Below are positions 9,372 to 18,679 of a stretch of DNA of 64,000 nucleotides, piece after piece. The notes under the pieces are model-generated. The model had not been told where the DNA came from. It did not search any database and saw only the letters and a list, made by a program, of their open reading frames with translations. This DNA is from CAIKMD01 sp963729935. Lineage in GTDB: Bacteria > Pseudomonadota > Alphaproteobacteria > ATCC43930 > CGMCC-115725. The stretch lies in assembly GCA_963729935.1 (NCBI GenBank), contig CAVSPW010000002.1:124001-188000 (forward strand), given 5' to 3'. Made by a program: the position numbers and the translations under genes. The stretch's first letter is position 1. The number at the start of each line of letters is the position of its first letter.

Positions 9372-10557
9372 TCAAACTGGGCTCTCTTCGTCGATGGTCA
9401 AGCGGCCGCCGGAACCGACATGGAATTTATGGTCGCGCCAGGCGACGCTGCGGCCGAGGAAACTAGCGATAAATATCGTAAAGGACAATAAATCGCGCAG
9501 CGGCAATAGCCATAGCGGGGCGGATCTCGCCCCCAGGGCGCGGTCGAGGCGGCGGGCGGTGAGGCCGCGACAGAGGAGCGCCATGGCCAGCATCGCGGGC
9601 GCCGCCAGAGGCAAGGCACCCGATGCGGCGGCGAGCAGGGCCAAGGGCACCGGATGGGTGACGACCGAACCTGCGAACCCGGCCGGCGCCGCGAGGCGGA
9701 TCGTCCGCGCCCAGCGCAACTCGTGTCGGTATACCGCGGCGAAGCCCGAACTCGGCGACGATGTTGTCAACGAGATAGGGCGAGAGAGCCACAGCCAGGC
9801 CAAGGCGGCGAACGCGTTGTCCCAGGACATGGTCGTCCGCGAGCGTATCGGCGAGGGCTTCGAATCCACCGACCGCCTCGAGCGTCGTCCGGTTGACGGC
9901 CATGGTCGCGCCAAAGCAGCCGGCCCCAAGCCCGAGTCGCTCGGCCAGGACGGCCTGCGGAAGAAACCCGTGATTGATGTGCAGACAGGCGAGATCGGAC
10001 CACAGCCCGCCGGTCGAGACGCCGCGATAAAGGCACGTCACCAAACCCGCTGCTTGCCCGTCGCCCGCCGCCCGCATCAGCGGCGGCACGATTTGCGCGA
10101 GGTAGGAAGGCGCGACCCGCATGTCGCTGTCGGCAAGGACCAGGATATCGTGCCGGACCGAAGGCAGCATATTGCGCAGATTGGCGACTTTGAGGTTAGC
10201 GCCTTGCTGCCCCGGATCGATCACCAGCGCGAGATCGGCTGCCGGAAATTCGGCCATCAGCGCCCGCACCACCGCAACGGCGGGATCCTGCGCGTCGGCA
10301 ACGCCGAACACGATTTGATAGCGGGGATAGTCCTGGCGGCAGAACGACCGCAAATTTTCGGCGAGGGCGACATCCTCGCCCCGCAGCGGCTTCATCACGC
10401 TCACGGGCGGCATCTTGCCGGATGCATCGCTGTCAGAGCCCCGCTTTGAAAAGCGCTCGACAGCGTGGCAAGCATACCACAGGTAGAAGCAACCAAAGGC
10501 GCTGCCGGAAAGCAGCGCCCACGCAAAAAGATCGAGGATTTGCAACTGGATGCCCAA
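9372..10557 (-). CDS. hpnI: hopanoid glycosyltransferase HpnI, interrupted by a one-base frameshift
   Basis: HpnI is a family 2 glycosyltransferase that adds N-acetylglucosamine to bacteriohopanetetrol, the step before HpnK and HpnJ. The N-terminus has a membrane helix, then the GT2 core with VSVMKPLRGED, VLADSDMR as the DxD motif, and GATMAVNR with LADDHVLG as the acceptor motif. The frame is lost at 9749-9750, where the minus strand reads GAGTTCGGGC. Removing one T gives VAESGFAAVYRHELRWART and two or three C-terminal membrane helices ending at 9372. hpnK, usual in such operons, is not in this window. Identity is good, integrity depends on whether the extra base is real. Confidence 0.85.
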
Positions 10558-10710
10558 AATTAATCGAGCCTTATCAATCGTCGTTGCACCCTAGCGGCAC
10601 GGGGATGCGGGTCAACTTTGCTGTTGCATTCGAGCCCCAGGTTGTAAACGATACCTCCCCATCCGTGGCCCGCAAACGCCACGAAAACTTGAAAGAATCC
10701 GGCGGTCAGC

Positions 10711-11538
10711 GTGGACCACAGCAAGTTCTGCAGGCAGCTTCTGGTGCTCTTCGCGCCGCTTATGGTCTTAGCCGCGTGTGCGACGCCGCCGACCGATCCG
10801 GCCGCGCGGGCGCAATTCGAGGCAAACAACGATCCGCTCGAGCCGATGAACCGGCAGGTCTTCGCCTTCGACATGTTTCTCGACAAATGGTTCTTCAAGC
10901 CGCTCGCTCAAACCTATGAAACCATCGTCCCGGCACCCGGCCGCGACGCGGTGCGGAATTTCCTGGGCAATCTGCATGAGCCGGTGATTTTCGCCAACAA
11001 CGTCGTGCAAACCGAGTTCAAGCGCGCCGGCTCGACGGCGGAACGCTTTGCGATCAACAGCACGGTCGGCATCGGCGGCATCTTCGACTTCGCGACCAAA
11101 TGGGGCATCGAAAAAGAATCGGGCGATTTCGGCCAGACACTTTACCATTACGGCGTCGGCGAATTCTTCTACCTGGTGCTTCCGATCCTCGGCCCCTCCA
11201 ATCCGCGCGATGTCGCCGGAATGGCGGTGGACGGCTATGCCGACCCGTTTTCCTACCTGGCCTATGATTACGGGGCGGACGTTGCCACCTATGCCCGCAT
11301 GGGCGCCGAGGGTCTCGACGAACGTACGCAAAATCTGCAAAATTTCGACGAGCTGCAGCGCACGTCGATCGATCTCTATGCCGCGGTCCGGAGCCTCTAC
11401 CGCCAGCACCGGGCGAACGAACTGCGCCACGGCGAGCCCGGCCCCGCGCCGACCGACATGGAAGGGCTCTATCAGGACCCGGGCGCCCCGCCGCCCGCGA
11501 AAGGCGGCGCGAGCACGCCGCCGCCCGCTGGCCACTGA
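10711..11538 (+). CDS. mlaA: MlaA (VacJ) family outer membrane lipoprotein
   Basis: MlaA is the outer-membrane part of the Mla retrograde phospholipid system; it takes misplaced phospholipid from the outer leaflet. The 275-residue product starts at GTG 10711 and has a lipoprotein signal with the lipobox VLAAC. The family core follows: DPLEPMNRQVFAFD, RDAVRNFLGNLHEP, GDFGQTLYHYGVG and LPILGPSNPRD. The tail is proline-rich and low complexity. It lies tail to tail with the hpnM/mlaC-like gene, which suggests they act on the same lipid route although they are on opposite strands. Confidence 0.92.
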   Translation: MDHSKFCRQLLVLFAPLMVLAACATPPTDPAARAQFEANNDPLEPMNRQVFAFDMFLDKWFFKPLAQTYETIVPAPGRDAVRNFLGNLHEPVIFANNVVQTEFKRAGSTAERFAINSTVGIGGIFDFATKWGIEKESGDFGQTLYHYGVGEFFYLVLPILGPSNPRDVAGMAVDGYADPFSYLAYDYGADVATYARMGAEGLDERTQNLQNFDELQRTSIDLYAAVRSLYRQHRANELRHGEPGPAPTDMEGLYQDPGAPPPAKGGASTPPPAGH

Positions 11539-11553
11539 CCCGCCACGCGCGCG

Positions 11554-12171
11554 CTAGCCGCTCGCGAGTTGCGCCGTCTTTTCCTTCAAGAGAGATACCA
11601 GCCCGCGCACGCCATCGCGACGCAGCACGGATGAAAATTCCGAGCGCCGCGCCGCCAGCTGGCTGACAGTGCCGCTCAGATAGACATCGATGATGCGCCA
11701 CTTTCCCTGATCGGCACGCAACAGGTAATCGAGCTGCACCGGCTTGTCATCGGGCTGGGTGAGCTTGGTGCGGACGATCATATCGTTGGCCGGCGCCGGC
11801 GCGCTCTTGGGATCGACGATGAAATTCTCGCCCGAATAATCGTCGAACTGACTGGCGTAATTCGCGATGCTGAAATCGCTGAACGCCTCGATCAATTGCT
11901 GCTGCTCTGCGGCCGAAAAGCTTTGCCATTGCGGTCCGACCATCAACCGCGTCATCAAGGGCAGATCGAAGGCTTGGCGGATCACCGGGGCCAACCGGTC
12001 GCGTCGACCGGCGAAGCCGAGCTTTTTGCCATTCTTCATGACCGAGAGCAGCACGTCATAAAATCCGTCGACGGTGGCGGCGGGCTCGGCGGCCGCGGCC
12101 ACGGTCGGCGCTGCCGTCCCGGCAACGGTCAGACAAGCCGCGGCAATGATCAGCGTCCGGCGGCCAATCAT
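11554..12171 (-). CDS. hpnM: periplasmic lipid-binding protein, MlaC/HpnM family
   Basis: The 205-residue protein has a signal peptide (cleavage near AAAAEPAATV) and the Ttg2D/MlaC fold with the typical motifs LMVGPQWQSFSAAEQQQLIEAFSD-like helix region, IANYASQFDDYSGENF and a WRIIDVYLSG strand. MlaC carries phospholipid across the periplasm; the hopanoid cluster member of this family is called HpnM. The surrounding hpn genes favour the HpnM name, but sequence alone does not separate HpnM from a general MlaC. The start overlaps the ispA stop by four bases (ATGA), so it is translated with ispA. Confidence 0.83.
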   Translation of the reverse strand: MIGRRTLIIAAACLTVAGTAAPTVAAAAEPAATVDGFYDVLLSVMKNGKKLGFAGRRDRLAPVIRQAFDLPLMTRLMVGPQWQSFSAAEQQQLIEAFSDFSIANYASQFDDYSGENFIVDPKSAPAPANDMIVRTKLTQPDDKPVQLDYLLRADQGKWRIIDVYLSGTVSQLAARRSEFSSVLRRDGVRGLVSLLKEKTAQLASG

Positions 12172-13088
12172 GCGCGGCGATCGACGACGAAATGCGCCGC
12201 CTGGCGCAAGAGTTCGGCGCGATCCTCGAACGCGTCGAGATGCGCGACGGCTTGATGGATGAGTGCGGAGGCCTGGGCGCGCGCGCGCTCGACCCCGAGA
12301 ATCGACACGAACGTCGCCTTCCCCGCAGCGGCGTCCTGGCCCACCGGCTTGCCCGTAACGCCGGCCGAACCTTCGACATCGAGAAGATCGTCGGCGATCT
12401 GGAACGCCAGACCGAGATCATGCGCGTAACCGCGCAAGGCGAGGCGGCGTTCCTGCGGCGCCTTCCCGAGGACGGCGCCGGCTTCGCAGGCGAAGGCAAT
12501 GAGCGCGCCGGTCTTCAGCCGCTGCAGCCTCGTGATGGTGCCGATATCGAGATCCGAGCGTTGCTCGGCCAGCAAATCGATCATCTGACCTCCCACCATG
12601 CCATGCCCGCCGGCCGCCTGGGCCAGCAAAGAAACGAGTTCGCAGCGCACGGCCGGATCGCCATGCGTGTCGGGTTGCGCCAACACTTCGAACGCCAGGG
12701 TGAGAAGACCGTCCCCGGCGAGGACGGCCGTCGCATCATCGAACTCCTTGTGGCAGGTGAGGCGCCCACGCCGCAGATCGCTGTTGTCCATCGCCGGGAG
12801 ATCGTCATGCACCAGGGAATAGGCGTGAACCAGTTCGATCGCGCAAGCGACCTGCAAGGCGCTGCGCCTGGAGACCGAAAACAATTGCGCGCTGGCCAGA
12901 ACAAGAAACGGGCGCAGCCGCTTTCCCGGCGCGAGCGCCGCGTAGCGCATGGCGTCGAAGACGCGCGATTCGAGCCCCGGCGGCACGGCAATGATCTTGT
13001 CGATCGCGGCATCCGTCAGCTTCGCCGCCTCGGCGAGCGCGGCGGCAAAATCCGTCTCCGTTGCCAAAATCGGCTCACTCAAGGGCAA
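12168..13088 (-). CDS. ispA: farnesyl diphosphate synthase-type prenyltransferase
   Basis: The enzyme condenses isopentenyl diphosphate with allylic diphosphates to make farnesyl diphosphate, the precursor of squalene and hopanoids. The first aspartate-rich motif is DDLPAMDNSD, preceded by YSLVH; the second is DDLLDVEG. The length of 306 residues fits short-chain synthases. The start is TTG, either 13088 or 13082; a GAGAAG sequence upstream serves both. The 5' end overlaps xseB by 14 bases and the 3' end overlaps hpnM, giving an xseB-ispA-hpnM operon. The xseB-ispA order is widespread and supports the call. Confidence 0.92.
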   Translation of the reverse strand: MPLSEPILATETDFAAALAEAAKLTDAAIDKIIAVPPGLESRVFDAMRYAALAPGKRLRPFLVLASAQLFSVSRRSALQVACAIELVHAYSLVHDDLPAMDNSDLRRGRLTCHKEFDDATAVLAGDGLLTLAFEVLAQPDTHGDPAVRCELVSLLAQAAGGHGMVGGQMIDLLAEQRSDLDIGTITRLQRLKTGALIAFACEAGAVLGKAPQERRLALRGYAHDLGLAFQIADDLLDVEGSAGVTGKPVGQDAAAGKATFVSILGVERARAQASALIHQAVAHLDAFEDRAELLRQAAHFVVDRRA

Positions 13089-13326
13089 GCTTCTCGATGT
13101 TAGGCGTGCCGTCCGATCCGATCACGATCTTATCGACGCGCGCTTGCGCCTCGCGCAACTTCGCTTCGCAATGCCGCTTCAACAGCGCCCCCCTCTCATA
13201 GGCCGAAATCGCCTCGTCGAGTTTGGCGTTGCCGGCCTCGAGCCGCTTCACAATGGCCTCCAACTCCGCGAGCGCGACCTCAAAGCTCATCGCCGCGATC
13301 TCCGGCGGCAGACTCGGTTCGCCCAT
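13075..13326 (-). CDS. xseB: exodeoxyribonuclease VII small subunit
   Basis: XseB binds XseA to form exodeoxyribonuclease VII, which degrades single-stranded DNA. The 83-residue protein has the family pattern SFEVALAELEAIVKRLEAGN, then AYERGALLKRHCEAKLREA, and is nearly all helical. The ATG at 13324-13326 is preferred because AGAGGGG lies just upstream; a TTG at 13341 would add five residues. It is followed directly by ispA with an overlap. xseA is not in the window. Confidence 0.92.
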   Translation of the reverse strand: MGEPSLPPEIAAMSFEVALAELEAIVKRLEAGNAKLDEAISAYERGALLKRHCEAKLREAQARVDKIVIGSDGTPNIEKLALE

Positions 13327-13408
13327 CGACCCCTCTTTCAATCGCGGTCACTTTAGGGACCCCGCCACGGCAGAGCAAGCGCCCGGCATCGCCGCAGGAC
13401 GCGCGCGA

Positions 13409-14335
13409 TCATGCCGCCATGAGCCGGCGCACATGGATCGCGGCGGAAGCCGCCAAAGCCTGGAGGTCGTAGCCGCCTTCGAGCGACGAGACGAGACGGC
13501 CGCGCGCATGCCGTGCCGCATGGTCGAGCAATTGATCCGTGATCCAGCCGAAATCGGCTTCGACCAGCATGAGCTCCGCCAACGGATCGCTGCGATGCGC
13601 ATCGAATCCGGCGGAAACAAGGATGAGTTCCGGGCGGAAGTCGTCGAGCGCGGGAAGAATCCGGGCGGTGTAGGCGGTGCGAAACTCGCGCGAACCGCTC
13701 ATCGGCGCGAGCGGGACGTTGACGATGTTGCCGACGCCCGATTCGCTCGCGTCGCCGGTGCCCGGATAGAGCGGCATTTGATGCGTCGAGCCGTAAAACA
13801 AACGGGCGTCGTTCTCGAATGCGGCCTGCGTGCCGTTGCCGTGATGAACGTCGAAATCGATCACGGCGACACGATCGAGCCCATGGACGGCGCGCGCATA
13901 TCGAGCGGCGATTGCGACATTGTTGAAAAGGCAGAAACCCATGGGCCGCCGCGGCTCGGCATGATGCCCGGGCGGCCGCACGGCGCAAAAGGCGTTCTTG
14001 GCCTCGCCGCGGACGATCGCATCGACTGCCGCGATCGCGGCGCCCGCGGCACGCAACGCGGCCTCGCCCGAGCCGGGCGAAAGCAGCGTATCGGCATCGA
14101 TGGCGACGCGGCCCTCTTTCGGCACGGCGGCAAGCAGGCGTTCGACGAAATCGCGCGGATGGACGCGGGCGATCTCAGCCAGATCGGCGCGCGGCGCCTC
14201 GCGCCGGTCGAGCGCCGAAAATTCGCCCGCCGCGAGCCCTGCCAGTACCGCGCGCAGCCGCGACGGCGATTCGGGATGATGGCTCCCGGGATCGTGCTGA
14301 AGACAAGCCTCGTGGGTATAAAGTAATGTGGTCAT
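13409..14335 (-). CDS. histone deacetylase family protein
   Basis: The 308-residue enzyme belongs to the zinc-dependent deacetylase superfamily (class II HDAC, acetoin utilisation AcuC and acetylpolyamine amidohydrolases). The catalytic features are RPPGHHAEP, DFDVHHGNGTQ with the zinc Asp-His pair, SAGFDAH with the third ligand, and EGGYD near the end. The ATG at 14333-14335 is chosen because GGAGG lies five bases upstream; a GTG at 14341 would add two residues. In bacteria the substrates are usually small acetylated amines or proteins; the exact one is unknown. It heads the same strand as xseB-ispA after 82 bases. Confidence 0.9.
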   Translation of the reverse strand: MTTLLYTHEACLQHDPGSHHPESPSRLRAVLAGLAAGEFSALDRREAPRADLAEIARVHPRDFVERLLAAVPKEGRVAIDADTLLSPGSGEAALRAAGAAIAAVDAIVRGEAKNAFCAVRPPGHHAEPRRPMGFCLFNNVAIAARYARAVHGLDRVAVIDFDVHHGNGTQAAFENDARLFYGSTHQMPLYPGTGDASESGVGNIVNVPLAPMSGSREFRTAYTARILPALDDFRPELILVSAGFDAHRSDPLAELMLVEADFGWITDQLLDHAARHARGRLVSSLEGGYDLQALAASAAIHVRRLMAA

Positions 14336-14375
14336 CGCCACCTCCGGCGGTATTGGGTCGTGACAGGAGGGCGCG

Positions 14376-15017
14376 TCAGCGCCGGATCAGAAACGCCTGG
14401 CCGGGCCGCCGCCGCTCCCACCCGGCGCGCTCGAGCGCCGGGGCGTGATCCGCGGCGTCCGGATAGCCGATGCAGAAATAGCCGATGAACTTCCAGGCGG
14501 CAGGAACATCGAGGGCTTCGGCGACGCCGCCGGGATCGAGAATCGAAACCCAACCCATGCCGATATTCTCGGCGCGCGCCGCCAGCCACAAGGTGTGGAT
14601 CGCGGCAACCGTCGAGTATTCTATCATTTCGGGCATGGTCCGCCGCCCCAATCCGTGACCTTGGCCGGTCGCCGGATCGGCAAAGACCGCCAGATGAACC
14701 GGCGCCTCGTCGAGGCCGGCGAGCTTGAGCCGGGCGTAGCGCGCCGCACGATCCGGCGCTTGGGCCGCGAGCGCATCGGCATTGCAATGCTCGAAATTCT
14801 GCCGGATCGCGGCGCGGCACGCGCGGTCATCGACACTGACGAAACGCCAGGGCTGACTCAAACCGACCGAAGGCGCGAGGCAGGCGAGATCGATGAGACG
14901 CGGCAAGATCTCGGGCGGCAGTGGCGCGGCGCTGAACCGCCGCACATCGCGCCGCCAATCGATTAGCGCATGGAACCGCGCGCGGAATTCGTCATCGAAA
15001 GCGGGGCCGAGCGTCAT
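14376..15017 (-). CDS. bluB: 5,6-dimethylbenzimidazole synthase BluB
   Basis: BluB breaks down reduced FMN with oxygen to make 5,6-dimethylbenzimidazole, the lower ligand of vitamin B12. The 213-residue protein of the nitroreductase fold has the BluB-specific N-terminus WRRDVRRF, LAPSVGLSQPWRFV, VFADP and GLGRRTMPEMIEYSTVAAIHTLWLAARAEN-like helix. Ordinary nitroreductases lack the GLGR.TMPEM segment. The cell also needs B12 for the HpnJ B12 domain nearby. It sits alone on the minus strand with no other cobalamin genes in sight. Confidence 0.93.
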   Translation of the reverse strand: MTLGPAFDDEFRARFHALIDWRRDVRRFSAAPLPPEILPRLIDLACLAPSVGLSQPWRFVSVDDRACRAAIRQNFEHCNADALAAQAPDRAARYARLKLAGLDEAPVHLAVFADPATGQGHGLGRRTMPEMIEYSTVAAIHTLWLAARAENIGMGWVSILDPGGVAEALDVPAAWKFIGYFCIGYPDAADHAPALERAGWERRRPGQAFLIRR

Positions 15018-15161
15018 GAAACGAGGATAGCGCGCACGTCACATCGGTAAAGCGGGATCATCTTGCTTGCCGCGCGCACGGCATGGCGGTATAGCGGGTG
15101 GACTTGGATCGGGACCAGTCGACATTGCCGGCAATGGCGGCCCGAAAGTGAGTGGCGAGGC

Positions 15162-16157
15162 GTGAACGTAAAGCGAGTTTTGGGTGCGGCGGGTTGCCTC
15201 GCGGTCCTGTGCTTGGCGGGCCTCTCTCCTGTCGTCGTCGCCGATGCCAAGGAGAAGACGATCTCGGTCACCGTGCGCGCGGGCAAGGCGGACAGCCCGA
15301 ACTATCTCCTCGCGCGCCAATTCTCCGAAGCGCTGGCATTGGCCGGGAACGGCGCCTTCACGCTCGACGTGAAGGAAAGCCAAGGCACGGTGCAAAACGT
15401 CATCGACGCGCCCAAGAGCGGACCCAATACGATTTTCATCGCTTCGCACAGCGTAATCCATCAAGCCCGACGCGGCGCCAAGCCTTTCACAAAGAACCCC
15501 GGCTATTACGATATCCGTGCGCTATTCCCGATTCCATTTCAGACGGTGCATTGGGTCGTGCGCCAGGATAGCGGCATAAAATCCCTCACCGACCTCGCGG
15601 GCCACAGTTTTGTTCCCGGAAACAAGGGCAGCATCAGCGAGCGAATGACCGCGAGCGTCTTGCAGACGCTCGGCATCGAGAAGAAGGTACAGCTTCTCGA
15701 TATCGACGTGGCGGGCGCGCCAGGCGCCGTCATGAGCAACAAGGTGAGCGGCCTTGCCGTCGCCGGCACGTTCCCCATTCCGATGGTGAACGGCATCGCG
15801 AAGGCGACGCCGATCCGCCTCCTCGGCCTGCAGCCGCCCGAGGTCACGAAGATTCTCGCGGCTGACGATAACGCGGTGCAACAGGTGATTCCCAAAGGAA
15901 CTTACCCCGGCGTCGATGCCGATGTGACGACGATCGCGGTGCCGGCCGGCGCCTATACGACGCGGCGCATGAGCAGCGCGACCGCCTATGCCTTGACCAA
16001 GGCCTTTTGGTCGCAGCAAGCCGCTCTGAGCAAGCGCAACCCGGCCTGGCAGGCCGTCACCGCCGCGTCCGTCCCGGCGCTCGGTATCCGCCTCCATGCC
16101 GGCGCGCTGCGCTATTACGACGAAGCCGGGATGGCCGTGCCCAAGGCGATGCGCTGA
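15162..16157 (+). CDS. TAXI family TRAP transporter substrate-binding protein
   Basis: The 331-residue protein has a cleavable signal peptide (cleavage near VVADAKE) and the TAXI fold, recognised from the N-terminal strand SVTVRAGKADSPNYLLARQFSEAL, the segment GHSFVPGNKGS and a C-terminal ALTKAFWSQQAAL helix. TAXI proteins deliver small acids to TRAP permeases. No TRAP membrane subunits are adjacent, so it is an orphan or works with a permease elsewhere. The GTG at 15162 is chosen because GGCGAGG precedes it and the signal peptide then starts at residue 1; upstream in-frame sequence looks non-coding. Confidence 0.75.
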   Translation: MNVKRVLGAAGCLAVLCLAGLSPVVVADAKEKTISVTVRAGKADSPNYLLARQFSEALALAGNGAFTLDVKESQGTVQNVIDAPKSGPNTIFIASHSVIHQARRGAKPFTKNPGYYDIRALFPIPFQTVHWVVRQDSGIKSLTDLAGHSFVPGNKGSISERMTASVLQTLGIEKKVQLLDIDVAGAPGAVMSNKVSGLAVAGTFPIPMVNGIAKATPIRLLGLQPPEVTKILAADDNAVQQVIPKGTYPGVDADVTTIAVPAGAYTTRRMSSATAYALTKAFWSQQAALSKRNPAWQAVTAASVPALGIRLHAGALRYYDEAGMAVPKAMR

Positions 16158-16163
16158 CGAGCG

Positions 16164-16544
16164 CTACGCGGCGGGGCGAGGCCGGAGCGCGGCGATAAAG
16201 AGCGCAACCCAGCCGAGGATGAACGACGTGCCGCCCCATGGCGCGAGCACGGTCAATCCTTTGGGCGCGCCCGCGGCGACGAGATCGAGGCTGCCGCAAA
16301 AGAGGACGAGCCCGGCGACGATGAGCCAACCGCCGGCGTGGATCCAGAAGCCGCCCCGCGCGCGGCCGATCAGCACCGCCACGGCCAGCAGCGCAGCCGC
16401 GTGAATGAGGCCGTAACGCGCCCCCGTCGCCGCGAGCTCGAAGCGAGCAGGGTCGCCCGCGAGCAGGTGGCGCGCGACCGCATCCGCGGCGACCGAAAGA
16501 GCCCCGCTCAGACCGGCGATGGCGAGAAAGACGCGCTCGCTCAT
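16164..16544 (-). CDS. DUF423 small membrane protein
   Basis: The 126-residue protein has four predicted membrane helices and the DUF423 pattern: an N-terminal helix with GLSGAL, ARYGLIHAAALL in the second helix, FCGSLDLVA in the third, and LAPWGGTSFILGW before the last. Its function is not known. It lies seven bases from the TAXI gene tail to tail, and just upstream of the flippase-like gene on the same strand. Confidence 0.85.
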   Translation of the reverse strand: MSERVFLAIAGLSGALSVAADAVARHLLAGDPARFELAATGARYGLIHAAALLAVAVLIGRARGGFWIHAGGWLIVAGLVLFCGSLDLVAAGAPKGLTVLAPWGGTSFILGWVALFIAALRPRPAA

Positions 16545-16554
16545 GGCGCCGCGC

Positions 16555-17523
16555 TCATGAGCGGGGATGAACGGGCGCGAGCAATTGCGCGCGATGCGGA
16601 TAGACGAGATAGGCGATCAGCCCGGGCAGAGTCGAAATCACGAGGAGGCAGCGGAAGACGAGAAAGATCGTCCCGTAAGGCAAGCCGCTTGTCGAAGGCT
16701 CAAGCATGACGCAGGCCGAAGCGAATGCGCCTTCGCCGATACCGAGCCCGCCTGGGGTGAAGGGCAGGCTGTTGGCGATGATCGCGTAGACACCGGCGAT
16801 GCCGTATTCGACCGCGCTGAGGCCGCCGAACTGCGTGGCCGCGGCGATCAAGACGATGCCGAGCGCCGCGAGGAGAACGATCACCAAGGAGACGCCGAGC
16901 GCGAGCAGCATGGAACGCCATTGGCGCGAATATTGATGAAGCGCCGCGCCGGCATCGTCGATGATCTTCGCCACATGATGCGACCGGCCGGCGAAAACGC
17001 GATTGATCAGCTGCGCGAGGGGGTGGCCGAAGACGAAGAGAGCGACGAGCACGGCGACGAATAGCGCGCCGATGCCGAAGATGCCGTATTCGAGCGCGCC
17101 ATAATTCGCCCAGGGCCGGGTCAGCGTCGCCACGACGCCGAACAGGATGAACGCGGCGAGACCGATCAGCCGGTCGATGAAGATCGACAGCAAGGCGCTG
17201 GTGCGGCGTCCATGCGAGGCCTGATAGATATAGACGCCGCGCACGATATCGCCGCCCGACCCGCCGGGAAGGAAAGTCGCGAAGAAGGCACCCATCGCCA
17301 CAATGCGGATGGTGTGCCAGGGGTGGAGCACGAGACCCTGCGAGCGCAAGAGAAAATGCCAGCGCAACCCCGCGAGCGGGATCGTCGCGACCCCGGCGAG
17401 TGCGGTGAGGACGAGCAGCCACGGATGGGCCAGCGCGCGCCGCAGCTCGCCCAAATCGATCAGATGGAAATAGAACAGCGCGCCGAGCAGGACAAACCCC
17501 GCCGCGATCCGCGCGATCTTCAT
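16555..17523 (-). CDS. flippase-like membrane protein, lysylphosphatidylglycerol synthase TM-domain family
   Basis: The 322-residue protein has about eight membrane helices and belongs to the UPF0104/LPG synthase transmembrane family. Motifs are GLRWHFLLRSQG, then FATFLPGGSGGDIVRGVYIY, and SLPFTPGGLGIGEGAF near the C-terminus. Related proteins flip lipid-linked molecules or act in hopanoid and glycolipid pathways (HbpN/GtrA-like neighbours), but the substrate here is unknown. The start ATG at 17521-17523 lies 11 bases after the metallophosphoesterase stop, so both are co-transcribed. The upstream in-frame extension is rejected since it overlaps that gene. Confidence 0.82.
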   Translation of the reverse strand: MKIARIAAGFVLLGALFYFHLIDLGELRRALAHPWLLVLTALAGVATIPLAGLRWHFLLRSQGLVLHPWHTIRIVAMGAFFATFLPGGSGGDIVRGVYIYQASHGRRTSALLSIFIDRLIGLAAFILFGVVATLTRPWANYGALEYGIFGIGALFVAVLVALFVFGHPLAQLINRVFAGRSHHVAKIIDDAGAALHQYSRQWRSMLLALGVSLVIVLLAALGIVLIAAATQFGGLSAVEYGIAGVYAIIANSLPFTPGGLGIGEGAFASACVMLEPSTSGLPYGTIFLVFRCLLVISTLPGLIAYLVYPHRAQLLAPVHPRS

Positions 17524-17534
17524 CGTCAAAGGGC

Positions 17535-18530
17535 TTATCCTTCCGGGCCCTGCCGGCGCAAGGTGATGACCGTCATTTCGCCCGAACAATTGTAGCGCAA
17601 GGGCGCCCCGCTGACGCCGAGTCCGTGGCTGGTATAGCCGATCATCCGCCTCCAGCGCCACTCGCCGCGCGCGCCGAACCGGCAGCGCCGCAGCCGGGTG
17701 AAGATCGGTTTTCCGTTGGGCAAACAGAGCTGTCCGCCATGCGTATGCCCGCATAGATAAAGCGAATAGGCCGCGGTCTCGGCATGGTCCGCCATCTCGG
17801 CGGAATGCACGAGCGCGATGCGAAATCCCGGCGGCGCCTCGGCGAGCGCCTGATGCGCGGCCGCGGTGTAGAAGCGATGCACGTCGTCGAGGCCGGTGAC
17901 GACGAGCCGCTCGCCGCTCCGCCTCAGCTCCGTCGAGCCGTTGATCAGGACGGTGAAGCCCAGGCGCTCCAGCGCCTCCGCCATTTCGGCGGGATCGTGA
18001 TTGCCAAGCACGCCGAGGCGCCCGTCGCGGACGCGCAAGCCTTCGAGCATCATCGCCAAGGGCGCGACCGAGTGCCCGAGCGGCGCGCGATGATGACCAT
18101 GGATATCGCCAGTCAGCGCCAAGAGATCGACCTCGATCCCGGCCAGCATGCGCGCGGCCACGGGCGCCAGCTCCGGCAAATAGTCGAAATGCGTGTCGCT
18201 GAGATGGAGGATGCGGTAGCCGTCAAAGGCGGCCGGGAGATCGGGAAAGGAAAAATCGAGCTCGACCAGGCGCGGCGCGAGGGCGTTGCGCCGGCCGGGA
18301 CGGTAAAGACCGCACAGCCTGGCGGCCGCGGCGAAGGCGCGGACACCGTGACCGAACAGGGCGCTGCGCCAATGCGGCCGGCGGCCGTCGGGACTGACAT
18401 CGCAGCGCCGCCGCTCCATCATGCGCCGCCGCTCGGCCCAGATTTCCCGCTCCGTTCCGAGCGACAGGGTGAGCGCAGGCTGCGGCGCGAGATCGCGGGG
18501 CAAAGCCCTTATCGGCACGATGGCGTTCAT
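17535..18530 (-). CDS. metallophosphoesterase
   Basis: The 331-residue protein is a calcineurin-like phosphoesterase with all metal motifs visible: LSDTHFD, LTGDIHGHH, LGNHDP, LVHS and CGHTHGGQLCLP. This set resembles YaeI-type enzymes, which act on phosphodiesters such as membrane phospholipid head groups. About 90 residues precede the catalytic domain and contain no clear membrane segment, only arginine-rich sequence. Pairing with a flippase-like membrane protein suggests a lipid-related job, which is inference from context. Confidence 0.86.
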   Translation of the reverse strand: MNAIVPIRALPRDLAPQPALTLSLGTEREIWAERRRMMERRRCDVSPDGRRPHWRSALFGHGVRAFAAAARLCGLYRPGRRNALAPRLVELDFSFPDLPAAFDGYRILHLSDTHFDYLPELAPVAARMLAGIEVDLLALTGDIHGHHRAPLGHSVAPLAMMLEGLRVRDGRLGVLGNHDPAEMAEALERLGFTVLINGSTELRRSGERLVVTGLDDVHRFYTAAAHQALAEAPPGFRIALVHSAEMADHAETAAYSLYLCGHTHGGQLCLPNGKPIFTRLRRCRFGARGEWRWRRMIGYTSHGLGVSGAPLRYNCSGEMTVITLRRQGPEG

Positions 18531-18679
18531 GGGATCGCGGCCTCGGTCAGGCGGAATGGAAACGCGTCATCCTGCGCGATCGTCGTTAAGCGAAAGTGAA
18601 CGGGGCGCCGAAGACCCTGGCGAGGAGGCAAAGCCGCGGCTATAAATTCCCATCCGTCGCGCCCTGGAGCCGAACCGCC

